From assembly GCF_014349235.1 (NCBI RefSeq), contig NZ_JACSOH010000001.1:248001-312000 (forward strand): DNA of 64,000 nucleotides, read 5' to 3'. The translations under genes were made by a program, and so were the position numbers. The notes beneath the pieces were generated by a model. That model was given only the letters and a program-made list of their open reading frames with translations, had not been told where the DNA came from and searched no databases. Of the stretch, positions 9,714 to 18,981 are shown piece by piece (position 1 is the first letter of the stretch; every line of letters begins with the position of its first letter). Source of the DNA: Cytophaga sp. FL35 (GTDB lineage: Bacteria; Bacteroidota; Bacteroidia; Flavobacteriales; Flavobacteriaceae).

Positions 9714-12700
9714 TTAAAATGAAACCTGTACCCCTAATTGAATGGTTCTTGCAGTTGGGTAAGCGCTTTCGTCAACCCCTGAACTGAAGATTCTTCTGGA
9801 CGATCTTGTATTTCTACCTACCTCAGGATAATAACCCGTGTAATCCGTAATCGTGAACAAATTGGTAGCTGATCCGTAAATTCTAAGTTTGGTCATCTTC
9901 ATATGTTCAGAAATCCTGGAGGGTACGGTATAGCCCAATTGCATATTTCTCAATCTGAAGTAAGCCCCATTTTCAAGATAAAAATCAGATGGTCTTCTAT
10001 TGAATCCAGGGTCGGTCTGTGTATTTCTTGGAATATTGGTATTGGTATTGGAGGGCGTCCAAGCATTTAATGCATTGGTCAAGTATGGGCCTTCCGTATC
10101 AAAATAACCTCGATAAATATTGGCATTCAAAATTTTGTTGCCTGAAACTCCGTTGAAGAAGAGGCTCAAATCAAAATCTTTGTAATTGGCTGAAATGTTG
10201 AAACCATATTCAAAATTAGGGGCTGGGTTGCCCAAAAACGTTTGGTCATTTTCATCTATTACCCCATCTGGACCGGAACCATCCGGCCCCCCAATATCCT
10301 TAAATCTCAAATCTCCCGCTTGCGGATTATTGTTATCGTTCGCTGCTGTAGCCTCTGCGTCGGTTTGATAAATTCCATCGACCACATAACCATAAAAAGC
10401 CGATACAGGCTGACCAACATCCGTTTTGGTTCCTCTTAGCCCATTGGAAGTAAATTGCCCCTCGATGATGGGCGTTGCATCTCCCAGTGCCGTTACTTCA
10501 TTGTTTAAAGTAGTGAAGTTACCACTGATACTAAATGAGAAATCTTCACTTAAAGTTTCTGAGTAGTTGGCCAAAAACTCAAAACCTTTATTTTCGATAC
10601 TTGCTGTGTTAAAAGGCACCCGGTTTCCAAAGCCCGTATATAACGGCAGACCCAATTCAACCAAAACATCTTCTGATTTCTTGATAAAGTAATCCATGGT
10701 AATGCTCAGTTTTTGATCAAGAGCCCTAAACTCAAGACCTATATCGGTAGTTTTACTGGTTTCCCAAGTAATTTCATCATTGATACCCTTAGTAATCGAA
10801 TAACCAGTAGCTCTTTCTTGGCTATCGCCTATGGGATATTCACTATTTAGGTTTAATTCTGGGCTCAAGGAGTAAATTGGAACGTTATCCGATCCAACCT
10901 CACCATAACTCGCCCTAATTTTTATATCTGTGATAGCCGTAAAGTCTTCCATAAAACTTTCGTTTCCGAGGTTCCAACCCAGCGCAAACGATGGAAATGT
11001 CCCCCAACGCAAATCATTTTTAAACAAGGAAGATCCATCTCTACGAATTGTAGCGGTCAATAGATACCTACTATCAAAACCATAGCTCAGTCTACCAAAA
11101 TAGGATTGTATGGTTTTGGTCAAATCTTGAGAAGGAAAGTTAACCCTATCTTCAGCCGCTGATGCCACTCGAACATCGTTGGAAGGAAACTTTCTTGCCA
11201 AAGCCCCTAAAGATCGTGTATTTGAAACTTGATCTGTATAACCGGCAACAAAGTTGATATTGTGCATGTTAAGCTCTTTACTATAGGTCAATGTATGTTC
11301 AATAAGGGTAGAAAGAAAATTAGTATTGGTTTCCGCCAGCTCAGCAAATTGGTTGTTACCAAAGGTTGCCGTATTGAAGACATAGGTAGGAGTGAATCTA
11401 TAATTATTGTCCGCGTAATTATCAAGACCTAAGTTCAATTTATAAGTAAGTCCGTCAAATATTTCAAAAGAACCTGCAATATTACCAAGAACCGTATTTC
11501 TGGTAACGGTACGGTCTTCTACTGTGGCTAGACCTAAAGAGTTACTGACATTTCCTACTCCATAAAAGGCTCCTACAGCAACATCCAAAGGTTGATCGGT
11601 AGCACTAAAATTGCCTTCGTCATCGTAAATGGAAATCGTCGGAATCAAATCACGCTCTCTATTGAAATAGGGATTGGGATTGTCAACAGAACGGGTTAGA
11701 CCAATAGTACTTTCCAAACGAAACCTACCCTTGGTAAGCGTTGCGTTCACACGAGCGGTGGTACGTTCATAACCTGATTGTTTTACAATACCTTCTTGAT
11801 CATAATGGTTCAATGACAAGCTATAAGTGCTATTTTGGGTTCCTCCGTAAATTCTGGCGTTGGCATTCATAACGCCTGCCGTACGCAAAGATTCTCTTTG
11901 GATATCGCTATCTATATTCGGGTTGAATTCTGTGTCATTGGCAGGAAATCTAGGATTGCCATCATTATCACGAGCCCTATTGACAATGGTGGCATAATCT
12001 TGAGCATTGGCCCAATCGATATTTTTAACTGTAGATTGTAAGCCATAGCTGTAATCCAAATCTACTTTAATATCGCCACCTCTGGTCCCTTTTTTGGTAG
12101 TAACAATAATAACACCGTTGGCTGCCCTAGAACCATATATAGCACTTGCAGAAGCGTCTTTTAATACCGAAATAGATTCTATGTCGCCCGGGTTTAAGGT
12201 AGTCATATCTCCCGTAAGCATACCATCTATAACATATAAAGGTCCCGCGTCTGACAACGTACTTGACCCGCGAATGGTTACTAAGGCATTGGCCCCAGGT
12301 GAACCACCATTAGCCTCTACCCGTACTCCTGCCGTACGACCTTGAATGGCCTGTGCGGCATCGTTATAGGTAAACTTGTTGATTTCTTCACTATCAACAG
12401 TACTTACAGCGCCAGTTAAATCAGATTTTTTCTGTGTACCATAACCGATTACCACAACTTCTTCTAATTGACTTGCGTCTTCCGATAGCGTTACGTTTAA
12501 GGTCGACTGACTATTTACAGCCACTTCAGATTTCGTAAAACCGATGTAACTGAAAACCAGAACAGCATCGCTTTCAGCATCAATGGTATAATTCCCATCA
12601 AAGTCGGTTTGAGTACCTGTGGTTGTTCCCTTGATGAGCACATTGGCTCCGGCCAAGGGCATTCCCTGCTCATCCGATACCGTTCCGTTTATGGTCAATT

Positions 12701-12797
12701 CTTGGGAAAAGCCAAAGGAAAGGCCCATGAACCAAAGAATTAGGAACTTGTAGCAATGGGGCCACCATTTGCTAGCATTCGTTTTGTTTCCTTTCAT
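9714..12797 (-). CDS. SusC/RagA-type TonB-dependent outer-membrane transporter
   Basis: 1027 aa. Signal peptide to about residue 31 (FGFSQ), then a carboxypeptidase-regulatory-like beta-sandwich (about 33-115). Next comes the TonB-box region VVVIGYGTQKK, a plug domain (VTIRGSSTLSDAGPLYVIDG, SVLKDASASAIYGSRAANG) and a C-terminal 22-strand-type barrel ending in aromatic F. There is no STN domain, so it is not coupled to an anti-sigma factor, which fits control by the HTCS. It is paired with the SusD gene downstream. A 21-bp-period direct repeat lies upstream (12876-12907). Confidence 0.96.
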   Translation of the reverse strand: MKGNKTNASKWWPHCYKFLILWFMGLSFGFSQELTINGTVSDEQGMPLAGANVLIKGTTTGTQTDFDGNYTIDAESDAVLVFSYIGFTKSEVAVNSQSTLNVTLSEDASQLEEVVVIGYGTQKKSDLTGAVSTVDSEEINKFTYNDAAQAIQGRTAGVRVEANGGSPGANALVTIRGSSTLSDAGPLYVIDGMLTGDMTTLNPGDIESISVLKDASASAIYGSRAANGVIIVTTKKGTRGGDIKVDLDYSYGLQSTVKNIDWANAQDYATIVNRARDNDGNPRFPANDTEFNPNIDSDIQRESLRTAGVMNANARIYGGTQNSTYSLSLNHYDQEGIVKQSGYERTTARVNATLTKGRFRLESTIGLTRSVDNPNPYFNRERDLIPTISIYDDEGNFSATDQPLDVAVGAFYGVGNVSNSLGLATVEDRTVTRNTVLGNIAGSFEIFDGLTYKLNLGLDNYADNNYRFTPTYVFNTATFGNNQFAELAETNTNFLSTLIEHTLTYSKELNMHNINFVAGYTDQVSNTRSLGALARKFPSNDVRVASAAEDRVNFPSQDLTKTIQSYFGRLSYGFDSRYLLTATIRRDGSSLFKNDLRWGTFPSFALGWNLGNESFMEDFTAITDIKIRASYGEVGSDNVPIYSLSPELNLNSEYPIGDSQERATGYSITKGINDEITWETSKTTDIGLEFRALDQKLSITMDYFIKKSEDVLVELGLPLYTGFGNRVPFNTASIENKGFEFLANYSETLSEDFSFSISGNFTTLNNEVTALGDATPIIEGQFTSNGLRGTKTDVGQPVSAFYGYVVDGIYQTDAEATAANDNNNPQAGDLRFKDIGGPDGSGPDGVIDENDQTFLGNPAPNFEYGFNISANYKDFDLSLFFNGVSGNKILNANIYRGYFDTEGPYLTNALNAWTPSNTNTNIPRNTQTDPGFNRRPSDFYLENGAYFRLRNMQLGYTVPSRISEHMKMTKLRIYGSATNLFTITDYTGYYPEVGRNTRSSRRIFSSGVDESAYPTARTIQLGVQVSF

Positions 12798-12875
12798 AAG
12801 TGTTAAAGTTTAATTGAGTTGAATAACTTGGTTAGAGTCATCCAAAATTGATTTTTAATCCCTAAGTATCATGCT

Positions 12876-12907
12876 ACAAATGGTTAGATGGATAGAACAA
12901 ATGGTCA
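12876..12907 (-). promoter_or_regulatory. Predicted AraC/HTCS operator upstream of SusC (PUL 2)
   Basis: On the minus strand TGACCATTTGT (12907-12897) and TAACCATTTGT (12886-12876) form a direct repeat of period 21 bp. A -7-like box (CAATTTTG, 12850-12843; consensus TAnnTTTG) starts after a 25-nt gap, and the SusC start lies 79 nt from the proximal repeat. The same layout occurs at 14723-14754, 44224-44255 and 47632-47663. That an HTCS binds here is inference. Confidence 0.6.
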
Positions 12908-13011
12908 AGTCCTATTTTTGCATGATTTTAAGTAGTTTAGAGAAACACCCAGTTCAAAAAACACAGTATTTAGCTAAAAAATTACCCTCATAATCACCTA
13001 CCATTACTGCC

Positions 13012-13058
13012 TAAAAACAAAAAAGCAGTAGCGCTACCAAAAAGGAAGAACTACTGCC
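13012..13058 (-). terminator. Probable terminator after the first GH29 gene
   Basis: On the minus strand GCAGTAG (13057-13051) pairs with CTACTGC (13031-13025) and is followed by TTTTTTGTTTTT. The loop contains a self-complementary GTAGCGCTAC. A TTAGTTTTAGTTAG-like stretch precedes it, as at other terminators in the window. Confidence 0.55.
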
Positions 13059-13078
13059 TAACTAAAACTAGATTACTC

Positions 13079-14641
13079 TTAATCTTTATGGGCATCTTCA
13101 TTGCCCCCTATATCATTCTCGGTGTACCCTTCTAAAGTGATCTTAAAAGCATGTGCATATTCGGTTGGGAGGTTTTTTGGTTTTTTAATCACCAAGCCTT
13201 CGGCATTGCGTTCCCATCGTATTTCTTCGTTACTCCCCAATAATTCAACTTTTAAAATAGCTGAATTTAAAGCTCCAATATCAGTAGAAAGGGTTTTCAT
13301 AACAATATCGTGCGTAGGTGTATCCAAAACAAGGGCATAAAACTCTTTATCGCTTTTCTTGGTGTAACGGATATCGTCCTGTTTATATTCAATGGTTAGT
13401 TTCTCTTCTACTTTGTGCCCACCTTCCGGCAAACGCGTAGGTCCCTCACCAAAAACCGTCCACGGTCTTGTGCCATAAATAGCATCTCCGTTAACTTTTA
13501 ACCAGCTGCCCATGTTTTTAAGCAAGTCTTTCATTTCTTGTGGGATACTACCATCTGGATTTGGTGGTACATTGAGTAACATCAGTCCATTTTTAGCCAC
13601 GATATCCACTAAAATATCTATCAATTCATTGGGAGTTTTAAACTGGGCTCCAGGTCTGTAAAACCAAGCTCCAGGAGACGTATCCGTTAACCAAGCATTG
13701 GCTTTGGGTTGGTTTGGTCTACCACGCTCATAATCCTTAATAGCCACATCTTCATTAAATGTAGATTCCTTATAACAGACTGCTACATCCTTGCCCCATT
13801 CCAAACCTTTGTTATAGTAGTAAGCCAAAAATTTAAGTCGGTCTTCTTCAGGAAGATTTTCTAACCACCAGTCAAACCAAATAATATCCGGTTGGTACAC
13901 ATCTATGTACTCCTTTAATACTGCCCACCATTGCTTTAGGAAATCTGCATCTACCATTTCCGAGTCTATACCATGAGGATTGGTATACAAATCGTAATCT
14001 TTTGGGTCGATATTACCATGGGCATGCGCAGGTGCAAAATACTTCCATGTAAATGCGTGATGAAAGGAACCTATAAAGCGCATTCCCTTGTCCGATAGTG
14101 CTTTTTTTAATTCAGCAGAAGGGTCAATACCACCGTAGTTCATTGAATTCCAACGGGTAGCTTTGCTCTCCCACATGGCAAAATTATCATGGTGCATAGC
14201 GACGGGTCCGGCAAATTTGGCCCCAGATTCCTTAAACAGTTGTGCCCATTCTTCAGCATTAAAAGCAGTAGGCGAAAAGTTTTCTATGATTTCTATGTAT
14301 CCTTTTTTATGAGGTTTACCATATTTCTTTTTATGGTGCACGTAGTTGTTACTCGGTTTTCCGCTTTTCGTTTTCACCACCTTGCCATCTTCATACATCA
14401 ATTTTCCGTGCCACCCCCCATAATGTTTATTGGGGTCTGCACCTTCAAAAGCGCCAGATACTGGTCCCCAGTGTGCATAGATGCCAAGTTTGGCATCTAA
14501 AAACCATTCTGGTATAGGGTTTACTTCAGCTACGGACTCCCAGGTAGGCTCATAAGATTTGTCCTGTGCGTTAAGCGTAAAGTTTGTGGCTAGGCTGACC
14601 CCTAAACCTCCAAGGCCAATTAATCTTGTAATGTAATTCAT
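13079..14641 (-). CDS. GH29 alpha-L-fucosidase/alpha-L-galactosidase-like enzyme
   Basis: 520 aa from the ATG at 14641. An in-frame start 17 codons further up would give a Cys/Tyr/Thr-rich tail in front of a clear signal peptide (NYITRLIGLGGLGVSLA), so it was not used. GH29 hallmarks: GIYAHWGPVS, the HHDNFAMW block, and the nucleophile Asp257 within IIWFDWW. GH29 enzymes act on alpha-L-fucose, and some on alpha-L-galactose. In porphyran breakdown by Bacteroides plebeius a GH29 is an exo-alpha-L-galactosidase, so that substrate is likelier here than fucose. SusC follows downstream on the same strand but behind its own 281-bp promoter region. Confidence 0.9.
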   Translation of the reverse strand: MNYITRLIGLGGLGVSLATNFTLNAQDKSYEPTWESVAEVNPIPEWFLDAKLGIYAHWGPVSGAFEGADPNKHYGGWHGKLMYEDGKVVKTKSGKPSNNYVHHKKKYGKPHKKGYIEIIENFSPTAFNAEEWAQLFKESGAKFAGPVAMHHDNFAMWESKATRWNSMNYGGIDPSAELKKALSDKGMRFIGSFHHAFTWKYFAPAHAHGNIDPKDYDLYTNPHGIDSEMVDADFLKQWWAVLKEYIDVYQPDIIWFDWWLENLPEEDRLKFLAYYYNKGLEWGKDVAVCYKESTFNEDVAIKDYERGRPNQPKANAWLTDTSPGAWFYRPGAQFKTPNELIDILVDIVAKNGLMLLNVPPNPDGSIPQEMKDLLKNMGSWLKVNGDAIYGTRPWTVFGEGPTRLPEGGHKVEEKLTIEYKQDDIRYTKKSDKEFYALVLDTPTHDIVMKTLSTDIGALNSAILKVELLGSNEEIRWERNAEGLVIKKPKNLPTEYAHAFKITLEGYTENDIGGNEDAHKD

Positions 14642-14722
14642 ATATGTTGTCGTATGGTATGTGTTGTAAGGTGTACAATCTGTACAGTACAAGAATAGGC
14701 CTGTTTGTGCGGATTACTTAAT

Positions 14723-14754
14723 ACAAATGATTTATTTAAAGGGATAAATGATCA
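14723..14754 (-). promoter_or_regulatory. Predicted AraC/HTCS operator upstream of GH29
   Basis: On the minus strand TGATCATTTAT (14754-14744) and AAATCATTTGT (14733-14723) repeat with a 21-bp period. A -7-like box TATTCTTG (14697-14690) begins after a 25-nt gap, exactly as at the SusC gene, and the GH29 start is 82 nt from the proximal repeat. Confidence 0.55.
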
Positions 14755-14930
14755 ATACTTATTTCTTAATACCCATTTGGATTAGATGATGTTACCCATC
14801 AACCAATTGGTATAGAAAATTCACTTTGGAGATCATGAATTGCGAACCAATTATGACTAAAGATTAGATACAAGTGGATAAATTTCGAATAATTAAATGT
14901 TTTAAACTAAAAATTGATATATTTACAAAA

Positions 14931-14951
14931 CCATACTAGACCATACTAGAT
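14931..14951 (+). promoter_or_regulatory. Tandem 10-bp operator of the predicted GntR regulon
   Basis: Two head-to-tail decamers, CATACTAGAC and CATACTAGAT, lie at 14932-14951; the block can also be read as CCATACTAGA twice at 14931-14950. A -7-like TATGTTTT follows directly at 14952. The only other such tandem is upstream of the SusC at 19312, and the GntR gene lies between the two. A one-turn spacing suggests cooperative binding on one face of the helix, over or beside the promoter. Confidence 0.65.
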
Positions 14952-14985
14952 TATGTTTTGGTCACTCGACTAATCAAAAAACCTT

Positions 14986-16779
14986 ATGAAAAAATTACTC
15001 GCACTTTACCTTGTTCTAATCTGTTCATTTACCGCATTTGCGCAAGATGTCCTCGTAGAAGCAGAAAGCTTTGATAACCCAGGTGGGTGGCTTATTGACC
15101 CTCAGTTCGTCGAACAAATGGGCTCCCCTTATCTCAATGCCCATGGCATGGGCAAGCCGGTGAAAAATGCCAGTACCGAAGTTAGTTTTGATAAATCGGG
15201 CAGTTACCATATTTGGGTACGTACCATGAATTGGGTCCCGGGCGATTGGGACGCTCCCGGCAGGTTCCAGTTAAAAATCAATGAAACCAAACTTGATTCC
15301 ATTTTAGGTACTCGTTCTGGTTGGGGTTGGCAATATGCTGGCGAAGCCAAAATCAAGAAAAATCAAAAAACCAAAGTAGAATTGGTTGATTTAACGGGCT
15401 TCAACGCCCGCTGTGACGCCCTTTATTTTTCCCAAAACAAAGACACTCCCCCTTCATCACCTACTAAACTGAGTGCTTGGCGGCAAAAAGTAAAAGCGGA
15501 GCCAAACGCACCAAAAGCCACACAATCTTATGATCTGGTTGTTGTTGGCGGAGGTTTGGCAGGATGTGCCGCCGCCATTTCAGGTGCCGAGCAGGGCATG
15601 AAAGTGGCTCTTATTCATGATCGCCCGGTTTTGGGTGGAAATGCTAGCGAAGAAATACGCGTACACACTTTGGGAATTTATGGCAATTTTGAAAGAATTT
15701 TAAAGAAAATTGATACCGAACACTACCCTAACGGATCTGCAGACGCCAAATTGGATCAAAAAAAGAGGGATGAAAATGTAAAGAGTTATGAAAATATTGA
15801 CCTTTATCTGAACTGGAGGGCGTATGATGCTGTAGCTGAGAACAATGAAATAAAATATGTAGATGCCCGACAAACTTCCACGGGAGAAAGAAAACGCTTT
15901 GATGCCCCCTATTTTGTTGATTCTACCGGTGATGGTTGGATCGGTTTTTGGGCCGGAGCCGAATTTTCATACGGTAGGGAAAGTGTAGATACGTATGGAG
16001 AACATTGGGAAGAACATGGAGAGTTATGGAGCCCCAAAGAAGCAGACAATGCCGTTATGGGCTCTTCGGTATTATGGGGCTCCAAAGATACCGATTCCCC
16101 ACAAAGTTTTCCCGATGTGCCTTGGGCCATGCCCGTGGCTAAAGAACATACAGAAATTAACGGCGAGTGGCAATGGGAATTTACGCGAAACGACCTCAGC
16201 CAGATTGATGATGCCGAAGAAATACGCGATCATATGCTACGGGCCATTTATGGTTCGTTTTCCAATGCAAAAAAAGACCCTGCCAACAAGAATAGAAAAC
16301 TTGAGTGGGTTTCATATTTAGTTGGAAAACGCGAATCTAGGAGATTGGTAGGCGACCATGTTTTCACCTTCAACGATGCTAAAGAAGGTAGGGAATTTCC
16401 TGATGGCGTGGTCATTGAAAAAAGAGCGGTGGACGTGCATTACCAAACCATTCTAGAAGACGAGAATAATCCCGATTTTATCTCGGAGGCCCTCTTTTAT
16501 CGAGCTCCCCAGTATTACATACCGTACAGAAGCCTGTACTCCAAAAACATCAAAAACCTATTTATGGCGGGACGAAATTTCAGCTGTTCCCACGCCGGAC
16601 TTGGCGGGCCGCGAGTAATGCTTACCACAGGGCAAATGGGGGCTGCCGTAGGGCATGCCGCTGCCCTTTGTAAAAAATACGATGTTATGCCCCGTGACAT
16701 CTATACCGGATACTTGCAAGAATACCTGGACCTTATCGAAGAGCAGAAATACGAAAAGATTCCTCAATCGAAAAAATGA
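14986..16779 (+). CDS. Secreted FAD-dependent oxidoreductase with N-terminal beta domain
   Basis: 597 aa. Signal peptide (1-20, ending FAQ); a beta-sandwich, carbohydrate-binding-like region (about 21-150, starting V-L-V-E-A-E-S-F); then an FAD_oxidored-type (PF12831-like) domain with the dinucleotide motif VVVGGGLAG at 185-193. Further family blocks are RPVLGGNASEEIR, FVDSTGDGWIGFWAG and a C-terminal LFMAGRNFSCSH. The protein should oxidise a substrate in the periplasm or at the surface; the substrate is unknown. The stop overlaps the start of the next gene (ATGA), so the two are translationally coupled. A GntR-type tandem operator lies 35-55 bp upstream. A cytosolic paralogue is at 26048-28339. 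Confidence 0.85.
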   Translation: MKKLLALYLVLICSFTAFAQDVLVEAESFDNPGGWLIDPQFVEQMGSPYLNAHGMGKPVKNASTEVSFDKSGSYHIWVRTMNWVPGDWDAPGRFQLKINETKLDSILGTRSGWGWQYAGEAKIKKNQKTKVELVDLTGFNARCDALYFSQNKDTPPSSPTKLSAWRQKVKAEPNAPKATQSYDLVVVGGGLAGCAAAISGAEQGMKVALIHDRPVLGGNASEEIRVHTLGIYGNFERILKKIDTEHYPNGSADAKLDQKKRDENVKSYENIDLYLNWRAYDAVAENNEIKYVDARQTSTGERKRFDAPYFVDSTGDGWIGFWAGAEFSYGRESVDTYGEHWEEHGELWSPKEADNAVMGSSVLWGSKDTDSPQSFPDVPWAMPVAKEHTEINGEWQWEFTRNDLSQIDDAEEIRDHMLRAIYGSFSNAKKDPANKNRKLEWVSYLVGKRESRRLVGDHVFTFNDAKEGREFPDGVVIEKRAVDVHYQTILEDENNPDFISEALFYRAPQYYIPYRSLYSKNIKNLFMAGRNFSCSHAGLGGPRVMLTTGQMGAAVGHAAALCKKYDVMPRDIYTGYLQEYLDLIEEQKYEKIPQSKK

Positions 16780-17891
16780 GAACGTTTCTGATTGTTTTTT
16801 TGATAGGAATTACCCAAAGTTGGGGGCAATTCGGATCGGTCGTATCCTATCCTAATGGGGCCGGTACTTCTACCCTGAACAAGTCCCCAGAATTTTATTT
16901 GCTGGATTGGCAGAAAGGAACCAATTTATCCGCAAAGGAAACTACTATGCAAATTATGGTGGATTCCCTGGGCGCACAAAAAGTGAATTTGTTTGTGGAT
17001 CATAAAAACCGCCCCATCCTCTACAATAGTCATATCATAACCCCTGTATGTGCCGATGGTGATTGTAAGTTGATGCATATTACCTTTTACTGGACACTTT
17101 TAGGAGACTATGCCGGCTTTGACCGCTCTGTTAAAGAGCCCTTGACAAAACACGACCATGACGAATTTGTTTACGCTGACTATTGGAAGCTTCATGAACT
17201 CTTAAAAGACCATAATTCTATATTAAAAAGAAGAGCCATCGATGAATTGGTAGAAAAACCGAAACCTTCGGAAATGGAGGGTGTAGACGCCCTATCCGGG
17301 GCAACCGTGAAAGAGGTAAAAGAATCGGTGGTTGGTGGGGCACTTTATTCCTGTTATGTAGCTTGGCATTTGGTACACGGGCCCATAAAAGAAGCTATTA
17401 AAGAATACAGTAGCAAGCTACAAGATAATGACATGTTGCTAGGAATGCTTGAGAGTAATCATACCAACTATCAAATGCATGCATTGACCAATTTAAATAA
17501 AGAGGACTACAAAAAACATTTAGAGCGTATAGCCGAATTATTCAAAACGGGCATCCCTTTGGTACGTTCGTTTATAATAAAGAATATGTCCGATTTCTTT
17601 AAAGAAAGCCCTGAAGAAATGCGTCCCTTCTGGGAAGCACTTCCGGAAATCGACATCAATTCTAGAAGCCTTTTACTTCAACATTTAGAAAACATTCCAG
17701 AGAACAACTTACATCAACTCACATCAAATTTAGGAGTCTTGACCAAAAACCAATTGCGACTGGTCCTGGATTACTTAGAGGAAAAAGAACACCTATCTGA
17801 TGTTATAAAAATAAATTTAGGCCAATTTGCAGGTTCGAGCAAAGAGAAGCATGCTTATTTAGTTTCTCAGTATCTTGATGAGAATGAATAA
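16776..17891 (+). CDS. Secreted protein with a DxxSGAT flavinylation-like motif
   Basis: 371 aa, not a family I recognise with certainty. Signal peptide (MRTFLIVFLIGITQSWGQ). A beta-rich part (about 55-135) contains a Cys pair, C92-x4-C97. Then comes V-D171-A-L-S-G-A-T177, which matches the D-x-x-S/T-G-A-T/S signature at which ApbE attaches FMN to Thr in NqrC, RnfG and FMN_bind domains. The rest (about 200-371) is helical, HEAT-like. The start overlaps the stop of the FAD-oxidoreductase gene by 4 nt. I infer a flavoprotein electron partner of that enzyme. A chance match or a degenerate FMN_bind domain remains possible. Confidence 0.6.
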   Translation: MRTFLIVFLIGITQSWGQFGSVVSYPNGAGTSTLNKSPEFYLLDWQKGTNLSAKETTMQIMVDSLGAQKVNLFVDHKNRPILYNSHIITPVCADGDCKLMHITFYWTLLGDYAGFDRSVKEPLTKHDHDEFVYADYWKLHELLKDHNSILKRRAIDELVEKPKPSEMEGVDALSGATVKEVKESVVGGALYSCYVAWHLVHGPIKEAIKEYSSKLQDNDMLLGMLESNHTNYQMHALTNLNKEDYKKHLERIAELFKTGIPLVRSFIIKNMSDFFKESPEEMRPFWEALPEIDINSRSLLLQHLENIPENNLHQLTSNLGVLTKNQLRLVLDYLEEKEHLSDVIKINLGQFAGSSKEKHAYLVSQYLDENE

Positions 17892-17948
17892 TCGCAAACT
17901 TTACCTTTCTTAAGTCTAAGGAACTTAATTTACAAAATGTAAAACATC

Positions 17949-18965
17949 TTAAAACGAATTCCTTAAAATCAATTGGCTCTCGTTGCCCTTTTTCTCACGC
18001 TTGCCCTCTAAAATCATGGTAGCAGCCTCTTTTCCCATTTTTTTAAAATCGGTACTGATAACGGAGATACCACCATCCAACACCTCCTTGGTACTGGTGT
18101 CGTTATAACTAATTAGACCTATTTCATTACCAAGCTTCCAACCCAATTTACGGGCCATTTTTATGATCTCGACCATTTCGCGGTCGTAGGCATCAATGGT
18201 TACATAGAGGGCACCCCTACTCAAATGTTCCGGCTTAAAATTCGGGTGCACCTCAAAATCAAAAGATTGCTCTTCACAAAACCGCTCGAACCCTCTTTGA
18301 ACAAAATCTCCGTGAGGCGCGTTGGTAGGATTGAACAAAAGCAACTTCCGATACTTTTTTACTCTATTGAGATGCGCTGTAAGCAGTTGATGAATATCAT
18401 TTTCAAAATCTTGAAAAACCATCCCGCTCTCCGCGTCCAAATGAGGCTCGTATTTATCCAGGACAATCAGCTTTTCTGCTGGAATTTTTTTTAACACTTT
18501 CTCGACCGACTTGCTATCCTTGATATAGGTAGTAATAACAAAATGCGTGAAATTCTTTAAATTATCGAGTATCAAGGGAGCAAAAACCTCAATATTCTGA
18601 TGATGAAAATACAATCGTACCTTCACCCTATCGCCCAAATTGGAAATAAGCGAATTATAGAGATCTTCTTTGAAAGGCGTAAACTTATCTAACAAAAAAA
18701 ACACCTTGTATTCGGTCTCTATCGCAAGGTCGTTTACAAAATACCCAACTTTATCAACCGCTCTAACAATACCCTTTTCACTCAAATAATTAAGAGCCTT
18801 AAATACCGTTTCACGACTAAAATTGAAGTGAGCCGATAATTTATTCACCGATGGCAGACGTTGGCCTAACACCAATTGTTTTTGCTCTATTTGTTGAATG
18901 ATACTATCGGCCAGTAATAAATATTTTGGCTTTTTTGAATAATGTTCTATGTTAAGTTTTACCAT
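17949..18965 (-). CDS. GntR-family regulator with sugar-binding-protein-like sensor domain
   Basis: 338 aa. Residues about 10-75 form a GntR winged helix (LLADSIIQQIEQKQLVLGQR, then LPSVNKLSAHFNFSRETVFKAL). Residues about 80-338 resemble a LacI/periplasmic-binding-protein fold (GLISYNDTSTKEVLDGGISVI, MGKEAATMILEG). It is therefore a cytosolic sugar-responsive repressor or activator. It sits between two transcription units that share the same tandem decamer upstream, and a related CTAGACCAG lies on its own strand 8 bp before its ATG, suggesting autoregulation. The gene is convergent with the SGAT-protein gene (57 bp apart) and divergent from the SusC at 19312. Confidence 0.9.
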   Translation of the reverse strand: MVKLNIEHYSKKPKYLLLADSIIQQIEQKQLVLGQRLPSVNKLSAHFNFSRETVFKALNYLSEKGIVRAVDKVGYFVNDLAIETEYKVFFLLDKFTPFKEDLYNSLISNLGDRVKVRLYFHHQNIEVFAPLILDNLKNFTHFVITTYIKDSKSVEKVLKKIPAEKLIVLDKYEPHLDAESGMVFQDFENDIHQLLTAHLNRVKKYRKLLLFNPTNAPHGDFVQRGFERFCEEQSFDFEVHPNFKPEHLSRGALYVTIDAYDREMVEIIKMARKLGWKLGNEIGLISYNDTSTKEVLDGGISVISTDFKKMGKEAATMILEGKREKKGNESQLILRNSF

Positions 18966-18972
18966 GAAAATG

Positions 18973-18981
18973 CTGGTCTAG
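18973..18981 (-). promoter_or_regulatory. Candidate autoregulatory site of the GntR gene
   Basis: The minus strand reads CTAGACCAG here, identical to the junction of the tandem decamers upstream of SusC (19244-19252). It ends 8 bp before the GntR start codon. A bound regulator would block its own transcription or initiation. Single copy, so less certain than the two tandem sites. Confidence 0.4.

Larger units (their letters stand above)
14642..14985. other. Divergent regulatory region between GH29 and the FAD oxidoreductase
   Basis: 344 bp without a gene. It holds the HTCS-type repeat at 14723-14754 facing GH29 and the tandem GntR-type repeat at 14931-14951 facing the oxidoreductase. A cluster of TGTACA palindromes (14672-14677 and 14681-14686, plus a partial copy at 14687-14691) lies in the GH29 leader. 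A single half-site-like ACCCATTTGG at 14771 has no convincing partner. Confidence 0.6.

Noticed and set aside
14642-14692. Longer N-terminus for the first GH29 (17 extra codons)
   Set aside because: The extension is Cys/Tyr/Thr-rich, lies in the leader with TGTACA repeats, and would bury a good signal peptide.
14771-14799. Additional HTCS-type pair (ACCCATTTGG and ACCCAT)
   Set aside because: Spacing is 23 bp, the second copy is poor, and it is too far from the oxidoreductase gene.
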